Part shown: one piece after another, positions 38,187-46,055 of the stretch
How the letters are laid out: each line of letters starts with the position of its first letter
How positions within the stretch are numbered: the stretch's first letter is position 1
DNA from: Chlorogloea sp. CCALA 695
GTDB taxonomy: Bacteria > Cyanobacteriota > Cyanobacteriia > Cyanobacteriales > Chroococcidiopsidaceae
Reading direction: 5' to 3'
NCBI RefSeq assembly: GCF_003003885.1
Contig: NZ_PVWN01000031.1
Coordinates: 1 to 49,341 of the forward strand
DNA length: 49,341 nt
The notes under the pieces: generated by a model
Told to the model about the DNA's origin: nothing
The model's input: the letters and a program-made list of their open reading frames with translations, nothing else
Database searches by the model: none
Position numbers and translations under genes: made by a program

Positions 38187-38434
38187 TCAATTGGGCGCAT
38201 ACTTAAAAGTTCTTCTGCGGTCACAAATCCAGTGCTTTGCGCCATAGCACGCTTAAGGAGTGCTGAGTCTACGGCATCTTCAAAGGCTTCTAATCGCTGT
38301 AAATCTTCTGGGCTAATAATTACGGCAATAGGTTTCCCATGTTTTTCAATCACAATCCGCTCTTTACCATAACTTGCACGATTTAATAAATCGGGGAAAT
38401 GCTGGCGGGCTTTGCTCACGGTAGTAGTTGTCAT
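38183..38434 (-). CDS. Phd/YefM-type antitoxin
   Basis: The 83-residue protein begins MTTTTVSKARQHFPDLLNRA, the usual DNA-binding head of Phd/YefM antitoxins, and continues with ERIVIEKHGKPIAVIISPED. The C-terminal part would neutralise the toxin encoded directly downstream. The pair probably autoregulates its promoter in 38435-38634. It is intact, unlike the brnTA module further on. Confidence 0.9.
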   Translation of the reverse strand: MTTTTVSKARQHFPDLLNRASYGKERIVIEKHGKPIAVIISPEDLQRLEAFEDAVDSALLKRAMAQSTGFVTAEELLSMRPID

Positions 38435-38634
38435 TTTGATTTCAATAATCCTTTACATTTACTTACAATAACAGCGAAAAACTATAGATTTGTACATTTT
38501 GCAGATAAATTAGATTCATACAAAATCTCTGTTTAATTTTGAGTTGAGGACAAAACTTACAACCGATAGAAGCACACAGCGATCGCACATATCAATAAAG
38601 TAAGATTATCTCCCACCTTGCATTTACTAAATTC

Positions 38635-40146
38635 ATGCTTTGCGACTACCTAGTACAGATTCTCACCGCCCGTGTTTATGATGTTGCCCAAGAAACGCCT
38701 CTAGAATACGCCCCCAACCTATCGGCGCGATTAAATAACAAACTTTTGCTTAAGCGGGAAGATATGCAATCTGTCTTCTCTTTTAAATTGCGGGGTGCTT
38801 ACAACAAAATGGTAGGACTGTCGCCAGAGAAACTAGCCCAGGGAGTAATTGCCGCCTCCGCCGGAAACCATGCCCAGGGAGTCGCGTTAGCAGCTCGTCA
38901 GCTAGGCACTAAAGCTATTATTGTTATGCCCGTAACCACTCCCCAAGTTAAAGTAAATGCTGTCAAAGCGCGAGGCGGTGAGGTAGTATTACACGGCGAT
39001 ACCTATGACGATGCTTATACTTATGCCCGTCAGGTAGAAGCAGAAAAAGGTTTAACTTTTATTCATCCTTTTGACGATCCTGAAGTAATTGCTGGACAGG
39101 GAACAATCGGGATGGAAATTTTGCGCCAATATCAGCAACCTATTCACGCGATTTTTGTGGCAATTGGGGGCGGTGGGCTAATTTCTGGTATTGCGGCGTA
39201 TGTAAAAAGGTTACGCCCAGAAATTAAAATTATCGGTGTTGAACCTGTCGATTCTGATGCGATGAATCAATCGCTAAAAGCAGGTAAACGGGTGAGATTG
39301 TCTCAAGTTGGCTTGTTTGCAGATGGGGTGGCGGTACGAGAAGTTGGGGAAGAAACTTTTAGACTATGCCAGCAATATGTAGATGAGATTATTTTAGTTA
39401 ATACTGACGCTACTTGTGCGGCAATTAAAGACGTATTTGAGGATACACGCTCAATTTTAGAACCTGCGGGGGCATTAGCGATCGCAGGGGCTAAACTTTA
39501 TGTCGAACGAGAGCAAATTGAAAACCAAACTTTAGTTGCGGTTGCTTGCGGTGCAAACATGAATTTTGACCGTCTGCGCTTTGTAGCAGAAAGAGCAGAA
39601 TTAGGAGAACGTCGAGAAGCTATTTTTGCGGTGGCGATTCCTGAAGCGCGGGGAAGTCTGCGTAAGTTTTGCGAATGTTTGGGTAGACGTAACTTGACGG
39701 AATTTAGCTATCGAATTGCGGACGAAAAAGAAGCACATATTTTTGTCGGCGTACAGATTCAAAACCGCGCCGATGCTGCTTTGATGGTAGAAAACTTTGA
39801 GGCGCACGGGTTCAAAACTATCGATCTTACCGATGACGAATTAACAAAGTTGCATTTACGGCATATGGTAGGAGGGCGATCGCATTTAGCTGATCATGAA
39901 TTACTATATCGCTTCGAGTTCCCCGAACGTCCCGGCGCATTGATGAAATTTGTAGGTTCCATGAGTCCTGACTGGAATATTAGCTTATTTCACTACCGCA
40001 ACAACGGCGCAGACTACGGGCGAATTGTTGTAGGGGTACAAGTTCCCCCCGATGAGATGCAACAGTGGCAAGCTTTTCTTGACAATCTAGGCTATCAGTA
40101 CTGGGATGAGAATAAAAATTTGGCTTACAAGCTATTTTTAAGATAA
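38635..40146 (+). CDS. ilvA: Threonine ammonia-lyase (threonine dehydratase, biosynthetic)
   Basis: The 503-residue PLP enzyme makes 2-oxobutanoate, the first step to isoleucine. The PLP lysine is K51 in FSFKLRGAYNK (48-58). The phosphate loop is GGGGLISGIAAY (about 178-189). Two C-terminal ACT-like regulatory domains (about 335-415 and 425-503; EARGSLRKFCECLGRRN and FPERPGALMKFVGSM) bind isoleucine or valine for feedback control. The architecture is complete. The ATG start is the only plausible one. Confidence 0.95.
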   Translation: MLCDYLVQILTARVYDVAQETPLEYAPNLSARLNNKLLLKREDMQSVFSFKLRGAYNKMVGLSPEKLAQGVIAASAGNHAQGVALAARQLGTKAIIVMPVTTPQVKVNAVKARGGEVVLHGDTYDDAYTYARQVEAEKGLTFIHPFDDPEVIAGQGTIGMEILRQYQQPIHAIFVAIGGGGLISGIAAYVKRLRPEIKIIGVEPVDSDAMNQSLKAGKRVRLSQVGLFADGVAVREVGEETFRLCQQYVDEIILVNTDATCAAIKDVFEDTRSILEPAGALAIAGAKLYVEREQIENQTLVAVACGANMNFDRLRFVAERAELGERREAIFAVAIPEARGSLRKFCECLGRRNLTEFSYRIADEKEAHIFVGVQIQNRADAALMVENFEAHGFKTIDLTDDELTKLHLRHMVGGRSHLADHELLYRFEFPERPGALMKFVGSMSPDWNISLFHYRNNGADYGRIVVGVQVPPDEMQQWQAFLDNLGYQYWDENKNLAYKLFLR

Positions 40147-40148
40147 GA

Positions 40149-40260
40149 ATTGTTTACCATCCTTACATTTCTACTAATTCTATACAATTACCAATTACCA
40201 ATTACCAATTACCCCTATTGTTTACCACCCTTGCCTTTCTACTAATTCTATACATAGCTG
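40149..40260. repeat. Duplicated gene 3' end with CAATTAC heptad repeats
   Basis: Four exact CAATTAC units lie at 40185-40212. They sit between two copies, offset by 68 bases, of ATTGTTTACCA...TTTCTACTAATTCTATACA (40149-40187 and 40217-40254). The second copy is the coding end (IELVERQGW) of the minus-strand nucleotidyltransferase gene; the first is a non-coding imperfect duplicate. Heptanucleotide repeats (STRR) are typical of some cyanobacteria. Confidence 0.75.
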
Positions 40261-41310
40261 ATTAATTGTTTTTAAATCGGGGCTAGGAGGTAGAGTTGAT
40301 TGTTGCATAGCTTCATCCATTTGAGCGATTAAATCTTCTGCCATTTTCATTACTTGTTCGTAAGAATACGCGCCTTGCAAAATAGCTTTTAATTCATCTA
40401 CATCTCCAGCCACTCTGCGATTAACAATTACTTTACCTTCACGCAATATTTCTAAGCCACAACGCAACAATCTAATACAGTGCATTCCATGTTTTAAATC
40501 ATAACCCGATTTTCTTTCCATTTCTGCCCTAGCTGGATTTCTATTTTGCTGCCATGATAAATAAGCTTTCCATTCTCGCATTGCGCCTTGATACTTTTGG
40601 CTTTTTTGCAATAGGCGAATAAAGTCCGAACGACCATTAGTTAATTGTTGCGTATATACCAAAGTTTCATCTGGTAAAGTATGCTGTTTCAACATTCCTT
40701 TAAAATCAATATCCGCCGTGAGTAATTGATATAATTCTTCGGCTTCTTCTAAAAACTCAATTCGTTCTCTAACTAAGTTATACAAATATTCTAAGAAAGC
40801 GTTTAATTCATCTTTTGTCAAGGGCGCTTCATTTTCAATTCCGAAATCTGTGGGTAAAGGTTTGCTTTGTGGAGGTTGTAGCAACCATTTTCGATGAGTT
40901 TCTATCTTTTTTATTTGAGCAAAAGCATAACCAGAATAAGTATGTTTAACTTTTTTACTCAAAAACAATTGCCGATGCTCGATTAAATACTCACCTACTT
41001 CTGTGAGAAAAGGATAGTTTTCTAACCATAACAACTCTAATACATTAGGATTGGCAGCAGATAGTAATTGAACTACTTTTTTTAGTTCGTAGATAACAGT
41101 ATCTTCATTACCATCTATGAAAGTAAATATCCCTTCTTCATTCCATCCGCTATCTTTTTGTTCTATAGAATTAAATCCTAAATAGTATTCTTTTGGTGCA
41201 ATAAATACTCCACGATAGTCATAATCTGACTTAGAATGATTCAAAGAGTAAGCATGACTACCAGCTAAACCCACAAAAATAGTTCTTTTCTCAACCTCTT
41301 TTCTTTTCAT
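40222..41310 (-). CDS. DNA polymerase beta-superfamily nucleotidyltransferase protein
   Basis: I start at the ATG giving MKRKEVEKRTIFVGLAGSHA; an ATG at 41358 adds 16 unconserved residues. The N-terminal domain has the Pol-beta signature GSHAYSLNHSKSDYDYRG (G-S ... D-x-D) with following strand FIAPKEYYLGF. The rest is helical (about 362 residues in all), a common arrangement in phage and bacterial nucleotidyltransferases predicted to act on a nucleic acid or metabolite. No antitoxin partner is visible. The reaction is unknown. Confidence 0.82.
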   Translation of the reverse strand: MKRKEVEKRTIFVGLAGSHAYSLNHSKSDYDYRGVFIAPKEYYLGFNSIEQKDSGWNEEGIFTFIDGNEDTVIYELKKVVQLLSAANPNVLELLWLENYPFLTEVGEYLIEHRQLFLSKKVKHTYSGYAFAQIKKIETHRKWLLQPPQSKPLPTDFGIENEAPLTKDELNAFLEYLYNLVRERIEFLEEAEELYQLLTADIDFKGMLKQHTLPDETLVYTQQLTNGRSDFIRLLQKSQKYQGAMREWKAYLSWQQNRNPARAEMERKSGYDLKHGMHCIRLLRCGLEILREGKVIVNRRVAGDVDELKAILQGAYSYEQVMKMAEDLIAQMDEAMQQSTLPPSPDLKTINQLCIELVERQGW

Positions 41311-41674
41311 CCTCAGTGTTGCATTATAAAAAAGTATAGATTGTAATTTGAGGAACAAATTCGCTTAAAACAATTACTATTAACTACGCAACAGCTAACG
41401 GTATAGCAATTACTGGTAGCGCTCATAATAAAGGATAAGTGGTATATTTGGGTTGAGGCAATTGCTAAATGATTATCAAAATTAAAACGGCGCTTAATTG
41501 GAGAAAAACTAATACTTGGTGAAATAATTTGTTAAAACTACAAAATATCTGAAATTAGCAATCTGATCTGATTTACCTAAAATTAATTTTAATACTGGTT
41601 GTAACAATTTATTAACGTTAGGTCAATATACTCCAAGTGATGCTAGTAACTTGGTTCCACTGCTAGCAGACACA
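41311..41674. other. 364-bp intergenic region between two minus-strand genes
   Basis: It lies downstream of the pentapeptide gene and upstream of the nucleotidyltransferase start. I see no gene and no clear terminator. It is AT-rich and probably holds the promoter of the nucleotidyltransferase gene. Confidence 0.35.
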
Positions 41675-42237
41675 TCAGAAGGGAATTTCTTCAGGATCGG
41701 GTCTAGCCAAGTCCCAATAAATCCCAGAGTGGAAGACACCATCAGGATCGATAGTATTCACGTAACCATTCCCATAGAAGCCAGCGTTGCGGATATAATT
41801 TCCAATTTGTCCGATAGAGGCTCCATCACTCCTTCTCAATCCTCTCAAATCACATCGCTCAAAAATGAATTCATCAACATATTGACCAATAATTTGACCG
41901 TACCTCCAATTACAGTCAACAAATTTTCCACTAAAGAAACATCCTTCCATGACGGAATATTGCAAATTGCACCCAATCAGGGCTGGTATTTGATAAAACT
42001 CCCATTTACTACGAGAGAAATTGCAGTTGGTGAATTTGCTTCCAATAGTGACATTAGTAGTTGGGTAACGTTCAATAAGAATTTTCTTAAAAATAGCTCC
42101 AGAGAAATCGACCCTTTCCAAATTTACGCTATCTCCACATCCACGCCCCAAAAGGATGTCAGACAATATGACACCTTGAAAGTCTCTCTCCCAGCAATAT
42201 ATCTCTCCAACAACTCTTCTTCAGTCATGTCTTGCAT
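41675..42237 (-). pseudogene. Pentapeptide-repeat-like protein gene with a frameshift in its 5' part
   Basis: The 3' part (open from about 42166) has pentapeptide-like turns such as NLERVDFSGAIFKKI, SKFTNCNFSRSKWEF, ALIGCNLQYSVMEGCFFSGKF and FERCDLRGLRR. The typical N-terminus MQDMTEEELLERYIAGR is present from the ATG at 42237 (alternative ATG 42228) but in a different frame: after GGGAGA the sequence reads GAGACTTTC, two bases more than the expected GGGAGAGACTTTC coding GRDFQGV. The two-base difference falls in an (AG)n tract near 42180-42195. Either an inactivated gene or a slippage-variable one. The product of the 3' part alone lacks its N-terminal solenoid cap. Confidence 0.72.
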
Positions 42238-42274
42238 CCCAACACCTCTCAACACTAGGGGAAAGCGATCGCCT

Positions 42275-42664
42275 TTAAGACTGGTGTAATATTAATCGAT
42301 TCCCATCGGGATCGTAGGCATAAACTTCTTTACCGTGAGAAGCTGTAACAATCTCCCCCGACGGCGGATAGCTTATATTAGTTAGATGCGCGATCGCACT
42401 ATTCAAGTCTTCCACCTCTAAACACAAGCTTATACTGCTATTGCGACTGTTAGCAAACTCTGCATTGTTGCTTTTATCTGGCTGAAAAATACCTAAGCGC
42501 AAACCAGCAATTTGAAACTCAGCATACACATTTTGCCGATAAATCTGCGGTTTTTGTTGCCAAAACTCTGTATAAAATGACACTAACTTATCGAAGTTGC
42601 TCGTTGCCAAAGTTACAAACGCAGCCGTGCAATTAGAAAGCATATAAAACCTATATTTGTTCAA
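42275..42664 (-). CDS. VOC (glyoxalase/bleomycin resistance) family protein
   Basis: The 129-residue protein has the VOC fold: TAAFVTLATSNFDKLVSFYT at 13-32, YAEFQIAGLRLGIFQ (about 46-60), SISLCLEVEDLNSAIAHL (about 76-93), and the ending AYDPDGNRLILHQ (about 115-127). It is a metal-site beta-alpha-beta-beta-beta module with unknown substrate. It lies 37 bases upstream of the pentapeptide gene, likely co-transcribed. The N-terminus MNKYRFYMLSNC could be trimmed to a later start. Confidence 0.85.
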   Translation of the reverse strand: MNKYRFYMLSNCTAAFVTLATSNFDKLVSFYTEFWQQKPQIYRQNVYAEFQIAGLRLGIFQPDKSNNAEFANSRNSSISLCLEVEDLNSAIAHLTNISYPPSGEIVTASHGKEVYAYDPDGNRLILHQS

Positions 42665-42712
42665 CCTGCTAATGATAAGGTAATCGCATTTGTCCTTGTA
42701 ACCTCTGGCATA

Positions 42713-42844
42713 GTGCCAAAGCGCAAATATCGACGCGCTAATATTGAAGTATCTGCCCTAGCTTTAGGTAAATATTATATTGGTAAGGTAAAAACCAAAG
42801 CTGAAGCAATAGACGCGGGAGCGAAAAGTTTTGGGGGCGGATGA
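42713..42844 (+). CDS. Short coding-like frame of unknown nature
   Basis: Between the VOC gene and the aldolase a GTG-started frame encodes 43 residues, basic and regular (VPKRKYRRANIEVSALALGK, then YYIGKVKTKAEAIDAGAKSF and GGG). The frame remains open further upstream (IAFVLVTSGI), suggesting either a small gene or the tail of a decayed one. I do not recognise it. It reads toward the aldolase and ends 88 bases before its start. Confidence 0.3.
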   Translation: MPKRKYRRANIEVSALALGKYYIGKVKTKAEAIDAGAKSFGGG

Positions 42845-42932
42845 TCCGTCCATAAATGTTTCCAAGAGAGTGATGTTTATTGATAATGCCTGGGAATACA
42901 ATGACGGCATAAATATTTGAGAAATAACTGCC

Positions 42933-44015
42933 ATGACTGCAACTCTTACTGCACCTCAATCGATTGAATCCTTGCTAGGTAAGGAGGCTGAAGACTTACT
43001 TACCCACAAAGCTAAAGTATCTAAAGACTTACTGCATCTACCAGGAGCGGACTTTATCGAGCGAATATTTACAATTAGCGATCGCTCTCCCCAAGTATTA
43101 CGCAGTTTACAGCAACTATATTCCTTTGGTCGGTTAGGAAACACTGGTTACTTATCAATTTTGCCCGTAGATCAAGGGATTGAACACTCGGCGGGAGCTT
43201 CTTTTGCACCTAATCCAATGTACTTTGACCCAGAAAATATAGTAAAGTTGGCGATCGCATCTGGTTGTAATGCAGTAGCTACAACTTTAGGCGTTTTAGG
43301 CAGCGTTTCTCGCAAATATGCCCACAAAATCCCCTTTATTGCCAAAATCAACCACAACGAATTGCTGACTTTCCCCAACCAAGCCGATCAAATAATGTTC
43401 GCCTCCGTAGAACAAGCTTGGAACTTGGGAGCGGTAGCTGTAGGCGCAACAATTTACTTTGGTTCAGATCAATCGACGCGGCAAATTCAAGAAGTAAGCA
43501 AAGCTTTCGCCCGCGCCCACGAACTAGGAATGGCAACAATTTTGTGGTGTTACCTCCGTAATAACGCCTTTAAGCAAGATAAAGACTATCACCTAGCAGG
43601 GGATCTTACTGGACAAGCAAATCACTTAGGCGTAACCATTGAAGCGGACATTATCAAGCAAAAGTTACCCGAATACAATCACGGTTACGCCGCCGTAGAG
43701 AAGGCTACAGGGAAAAGTTACGGCAAAACAAATGATCGCGTATACACAGATTTAGTAACAGATCACCCCATCGATTTAACTCGCTATCAGTTGCTAAATT
43801 GCTACTCTGGACGGGCGGGATTAATTAATTCTGGTGGTGCTTCAGGCAAAAATGACTTTGCGGAGGCAATTCGTACCGCCGTAATAAATAAACGTGCTGG
43901 TGGTTCTGGTTTAATTTCGGGGCGCAAGACTTTCCAGCGTCCTTTTGAAGATGGCGTAAAGCTGTTTAACGCTATTCAGGATGTTTATTTATCTCCAGAT
44001 GTAACTATTGCCTAA
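42933..44015 (+). CDS. fbaB: Class I fructose-bisphosphate aldolase (bacterial FbaB type)
   Basis: The 360-residue Schiff-base aldolase fits the FbaB/DhnA-like class I group in length and motifs: [20 protein letters not shown] (about 74-93), [15 protein letters not shown] (about 133-147) with a candidate active lysine, [13 protein letters not shown] and [20 protein letters not shown]. It interconverts fructose-1,6-bisphosphate with DHAP and glyceraldehyde-3-phosphate. The acyltransferase-like gene starts one base after its stop, suggesting an operon. Confidence 0.93.
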   Translation: MTATLTAPQSIESLLGKEAEDLLTHKAKVSKDLLHLPGADFIERIFTISDRSPQVLRSLQQLYSFGRLGNTGYLSILPVDQGIEHSAGASFAPNPMYFDPENIVKLAIASGCNAVATTLGVLGSVSRKYAHKIPFIAKINHNELLTFPNQADQIMFASVEQAWNLGAVAVGATIYFGSDQSTRQIQEVSKAFARAHELGMATILWCYLRNNAFKQDKDYHLAGDLTGQANHLGVTIEADIIKQKLPEYNHGYAAVEKATGKSYGKTNDRVYTDLVTDHPIDLTRYQLLNCYSGRAGLINSGGASGKNDFAEAIRTAVINKRAGGSGLISGRKTFQRPFEDGVKLFNAIQDVYLSPDVTIA

Positions 44016-44016
44016 A

Positions 44017-45033
44017 ATGGAACAATTGCGCGACGTTGACACAATCGAGCCACTAAAGCAGGTATATCAATTTACTTGGTTCGATTGGTTTTGTCTTTGG
44101 TATCCTCCAGGGTGGCTAATTTTATTTAACCGTCATTGGCAACGCTACAAAGGCGATCCTGATGGCTGGAATTGGCTAGAATACTTACTATTTCTCATCC
44201 CTGGGGGATTTTATGTAGCTTTATTAATTCGCTGGTTGCGTTTGGGTTGCCGTTTACCACGTCCTCAAAATGAACAATTTGACTTGAGTTATCAGCAACA
44301 TTTTAGCGAGGAAATTCTTGCCCCTATCATTAAGCATTATTTTCGCGCCCAATTACACCAAACAGAGAATTTACCCACCACAGAATCTTTTATCGTGGCG
44401 ATGAATCACGCCGGGATGTGTTTCCCTTGGGACTTTTTGAGTTTGGGTTATCTATTAAGTAATACTCAACCAGGTTGGGTACTGCAACCATTAGCAGATG
44501 TGTCTTTATTTGAACATCCTTGGTTAATTTGGTGGCTACCGCCTGGTTGGGCAAAAGTAATGGGTGGAGTTCGTGCCGAGATGGATGATTTTGAGCAAGC
44601 AGTAGAGCAAAAAACTATCTTACTTTACGCCCCAGAAGGTTTACGAGGGCCAAGTAAAGGTTGGCAAAAACGCCATCAATTAGAAACCTTTGACCTTAGT
44701 TTTATGCGTTTAAGCGAAGTTTCATCTATCCCAATTTTGCCTGTGGTTTGCATGGGCAATGAATATTTGCATTCTTGGGCTTTTAATATCAAAAGGTTGG
44801 CTAAACGGTTACAGTTACCTTTTTTACCAATATCGCCGCTAATATTTGTTTTTCTGCTTTTTCCTTCAATGGGAGTTTGGGCTGCTAGAAGTAAGTTAGA
44901 TTACTACATTCAACCATTGTATAAAGCTGCGCCTGTAACGGAAAGTTCGCCCGGAAAAGTGCGATCGCGTTTTTACCAGCAAGCCCAAGAATTGCGAGAG
45001 AAAATGCAAAATATAATTAACCAAGTTGATTGA
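44017..45033 (+). CDS. PlsC-like acyltransferase family protein (noncanonical spacing)
   Basis: From ATG 44017 the product is 338 residues. A short N-terminal membrane-associated region (about 20-40, 53-75) precedes AMNHAGMCFPWDF at 128-140. The first motif has H131 and D139 separated by seven residues, not the usual four of PlsC (HX4D). YAPEGLRGP (about 206-214) matches motif III. This could be a lipid acyltransferase relative with altered chemistry. It is one base downstream of the aldolase stop. Its 3' end is duplicated at 45612-45707. Confidence 0.7.
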   Translation: MEQLRDVDTIEPLKQVYQFTWFDWFCLWYPPGWLILFNRHWQRYKGDPDGWNWLEYLLFLIPGGFYVALLIRWLRLGCRLPRPQNEQFDLSYQQHFSEEILAPIIKHYFRAQLHQTENLPTTESFIVAMNHAGMCFPWDFLSLGYLLSNTQPGWVLQPLADVSLFEHPWLIWWLPPGWAKVMGGVRAEMDDFEQAVEQKTILLYAPEGLRGPSKGWQKRHQLETFDLSFMRLSEVSSIPILPVVCMGNEYLHSWAFNIKRLAKRLQLPFLPISPLIFVFLLFPSMGVWAARSKLDYYIQPLYKAAPVTESSPGKVRSRFYQQAQELREKMQNIINQVD

Positions 45034-45050
45034 CAGGTTAGGGCGATCGC
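44956..45050 (+). repeat. Direct repeat copy A: 3' end of the acyltransferase-like gene
   Basis: From AAAGTGCGATCGCGTTTTTA to TTAGGGCGATCGC the segment includes the coding end FYQQAQELREKMQNIINQVD and the first bases after the stop. Copy B at 45612-45707 and partial copy C at 49158-49217 resemble it. Confidence 0.85.
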
Positions 45051-45080
45051 TCCCCCGATTGAGTCAGTTACAATTCGGGG

Positions 45081-45359
45081 ATGGATTACGAATAGGACAC
45101 CGCTAAAGCAGCTACCAATATCAAAAAGCATGGTGTGAGCTTTGAGGAGGCTCACACCGTTTTCAACAATCCACTTGCACTAATTTTTGAGGATGAACCA
45201 CAGTCAGAACAAGAGTACCGGGAAATTATTATCGGTCATTCCCAACGAAATCGGTTACTGCTAGTCAGTTTTACAGAACGTCCCCAGGCAATCCGCATTA
45301 TCAGCGCTCGTATCGTAACTCAAAGAGAACGTGAAGATTATGAAAATAACGCATTCTGA
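45081..45359 (+). pseudogene. brnT: BrnT-family toxin with nonsense codon at position 5
   Basis: From ATG 45081 the frame reads M-D-Y-E-stop(TAG 45093-45095)-D-T-A-K-A-A-T-N-I-K-K-H-G-V-S-F-E-E-A. BrnT proteins carry a conserved E-W-D at this point, so the TAG replaces a Trp (TGG). The remainder (HTVFNNPLALIFEDE; REIIIGHSQRNRLLLVSFTE; RIISARIVTQREREDYE) is intact to TGA at 45359. Restart at GTG 45135 would give a 74-residue fragment lacking the first strand. BrnT is an RNase toxin; this copy is probably inactive unless TAG is read through. brnA follows with an overlap. Confidence 0.85.
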
Positions 45360-45558
45360 TGAAACTCAGCCTGATGACGATGATTTAGCAATAGGGTACA
45401 CCTTTGATTACAAGAAAGCAAAGCCTAACCGATTTGCTGCACAAGCTAAAGGACGAAAAATGACAGTAGTTGTTTTAGATGAAGATGTTGCTCAAGTTTT
45501 CTCTACCCCGGAAGCTGTCAACAAAGTTCTTAGAGCGTTGATTGAGACAATGCCCTAA
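45340..45558 (+). CDS. brnA: BrnA-family antitoxin
   Basis: From ATG 45340 the protein is 72 residues (a GTG nine bases earlier is possible): acidic N-terminus, RFAAQAKGRKMTVVVLDEDV and AQVFSTPEAVNKVLRALIET. The C-terminal ribbon-helix-helix part resembles the BrnA DNA-binding domain. It overlaps the 3' end of brnT, as usual in this module. It appears intact, though its partner toxin is broken. Confidence 0.82.
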   Translation: MKITHSDETQPDDDDLAIGYTFDYKKAKPNRFAAQAKGRKMTVVVLDEDVAQVFSTPEAVNKVLRALIETMP

Positions 45559-45611
45559 GTTTTTTCAGCTATGTGGCAATCCCAATGTATCTGAACCCAT
45601 TTTTACCCAAC

Positions 45612-45707
45612 AAAGTGCGATCGCACTTTCTACCAGCAAGCCCAAGAATTGCGAGACAAAATGCAAAATATAATTAACCGACTTGATTGACAGCTTAGGG
45701 CGATCAC
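45612..45707 (+). repeat. Direct repeat copy B: duplicated acyltransferase 3' end downstream of brnTA
   Basis: Nearly identical to 44956-45050, with one single-base insertion (GCGATCGCACTTTCTACC against GCGATCGCGTTTTTACC) and a few substitutions. The peptide FYQQAQELRDKMQNIINRLD is preserved in another frame. The amino-acid changes (E to D, Q to R, V to L) suggest copy B came from a diverged allele rather than a fresh local duplication. Confidence 0.85.
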
Positions 45708-45708
45708 A

Positions 45709-46055
45709 ATAGAACTCCAACTTAAAAGTTTCAATAGTGCAATTAGACGAAGGCGAAGCTTATTAGAAATAGAGTAGAGCGCACCTACAGACAAAGAAGT
45801 GGCTGCAATGCTAGAAGAAGGGCGGGTAGATAAAGTACCTATAGTGATTTTAATTAATAATAATGTTGCAATAGAAAATCTATTGTAGCGATAGCGCCAG
45901 CGCGCTCGCAGCGCTTCGCCGTTTTTTCAAGATGCGGAACTGCTATTTCAAGCGATTGAATCATCATTTTTTATGATGCAATACCCGAAAGAAAATCAAT
46001 GACAGAACTTAGCTATCTTCAGCACATAATGATAGCAGAGTAAATAAATTGGTAT
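45709..46055. other. Intergenic region with gene relic and GC-rich repeat
   Basis: After copy B, a broken frame at 45778-45888 reads SAPTDKEVAAMLEEGRVDKV then PIVILINNNVAIENLL before TAG, preceded by a TAG. It is a probable relic of an unidentified gene. At 45888-45920 sits GCGATAGCGCCAGCGCGCTC GCAGCGCTTCGCC, related to 14971-15007. No intact gene is visible. Confidence 0.45.

Noticed and set aside
40185-40212. Heptad run as a CRISPR or phage attachment site
   Set aside because: Four 7-base units without spacers or integrase; fits known cyanobacterial short tandem repeats.
41651-42289. 212-codon plus-strand frame over the pentapeptide gene
   Set aside because: Its sequence lacks any family feature, while the minus strand shows pentapeptide turns and a recognisable N-terminus; the plus frame is an antisense shadow.
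45135-45359. Intact shorter BrnT gene starting at GTG 45135
   Set aside because: The reading frame continues upstream to an ATG with matching family sequence, interrupted only by one TAG, so a truncated start is less likely than a nonsense mutation.
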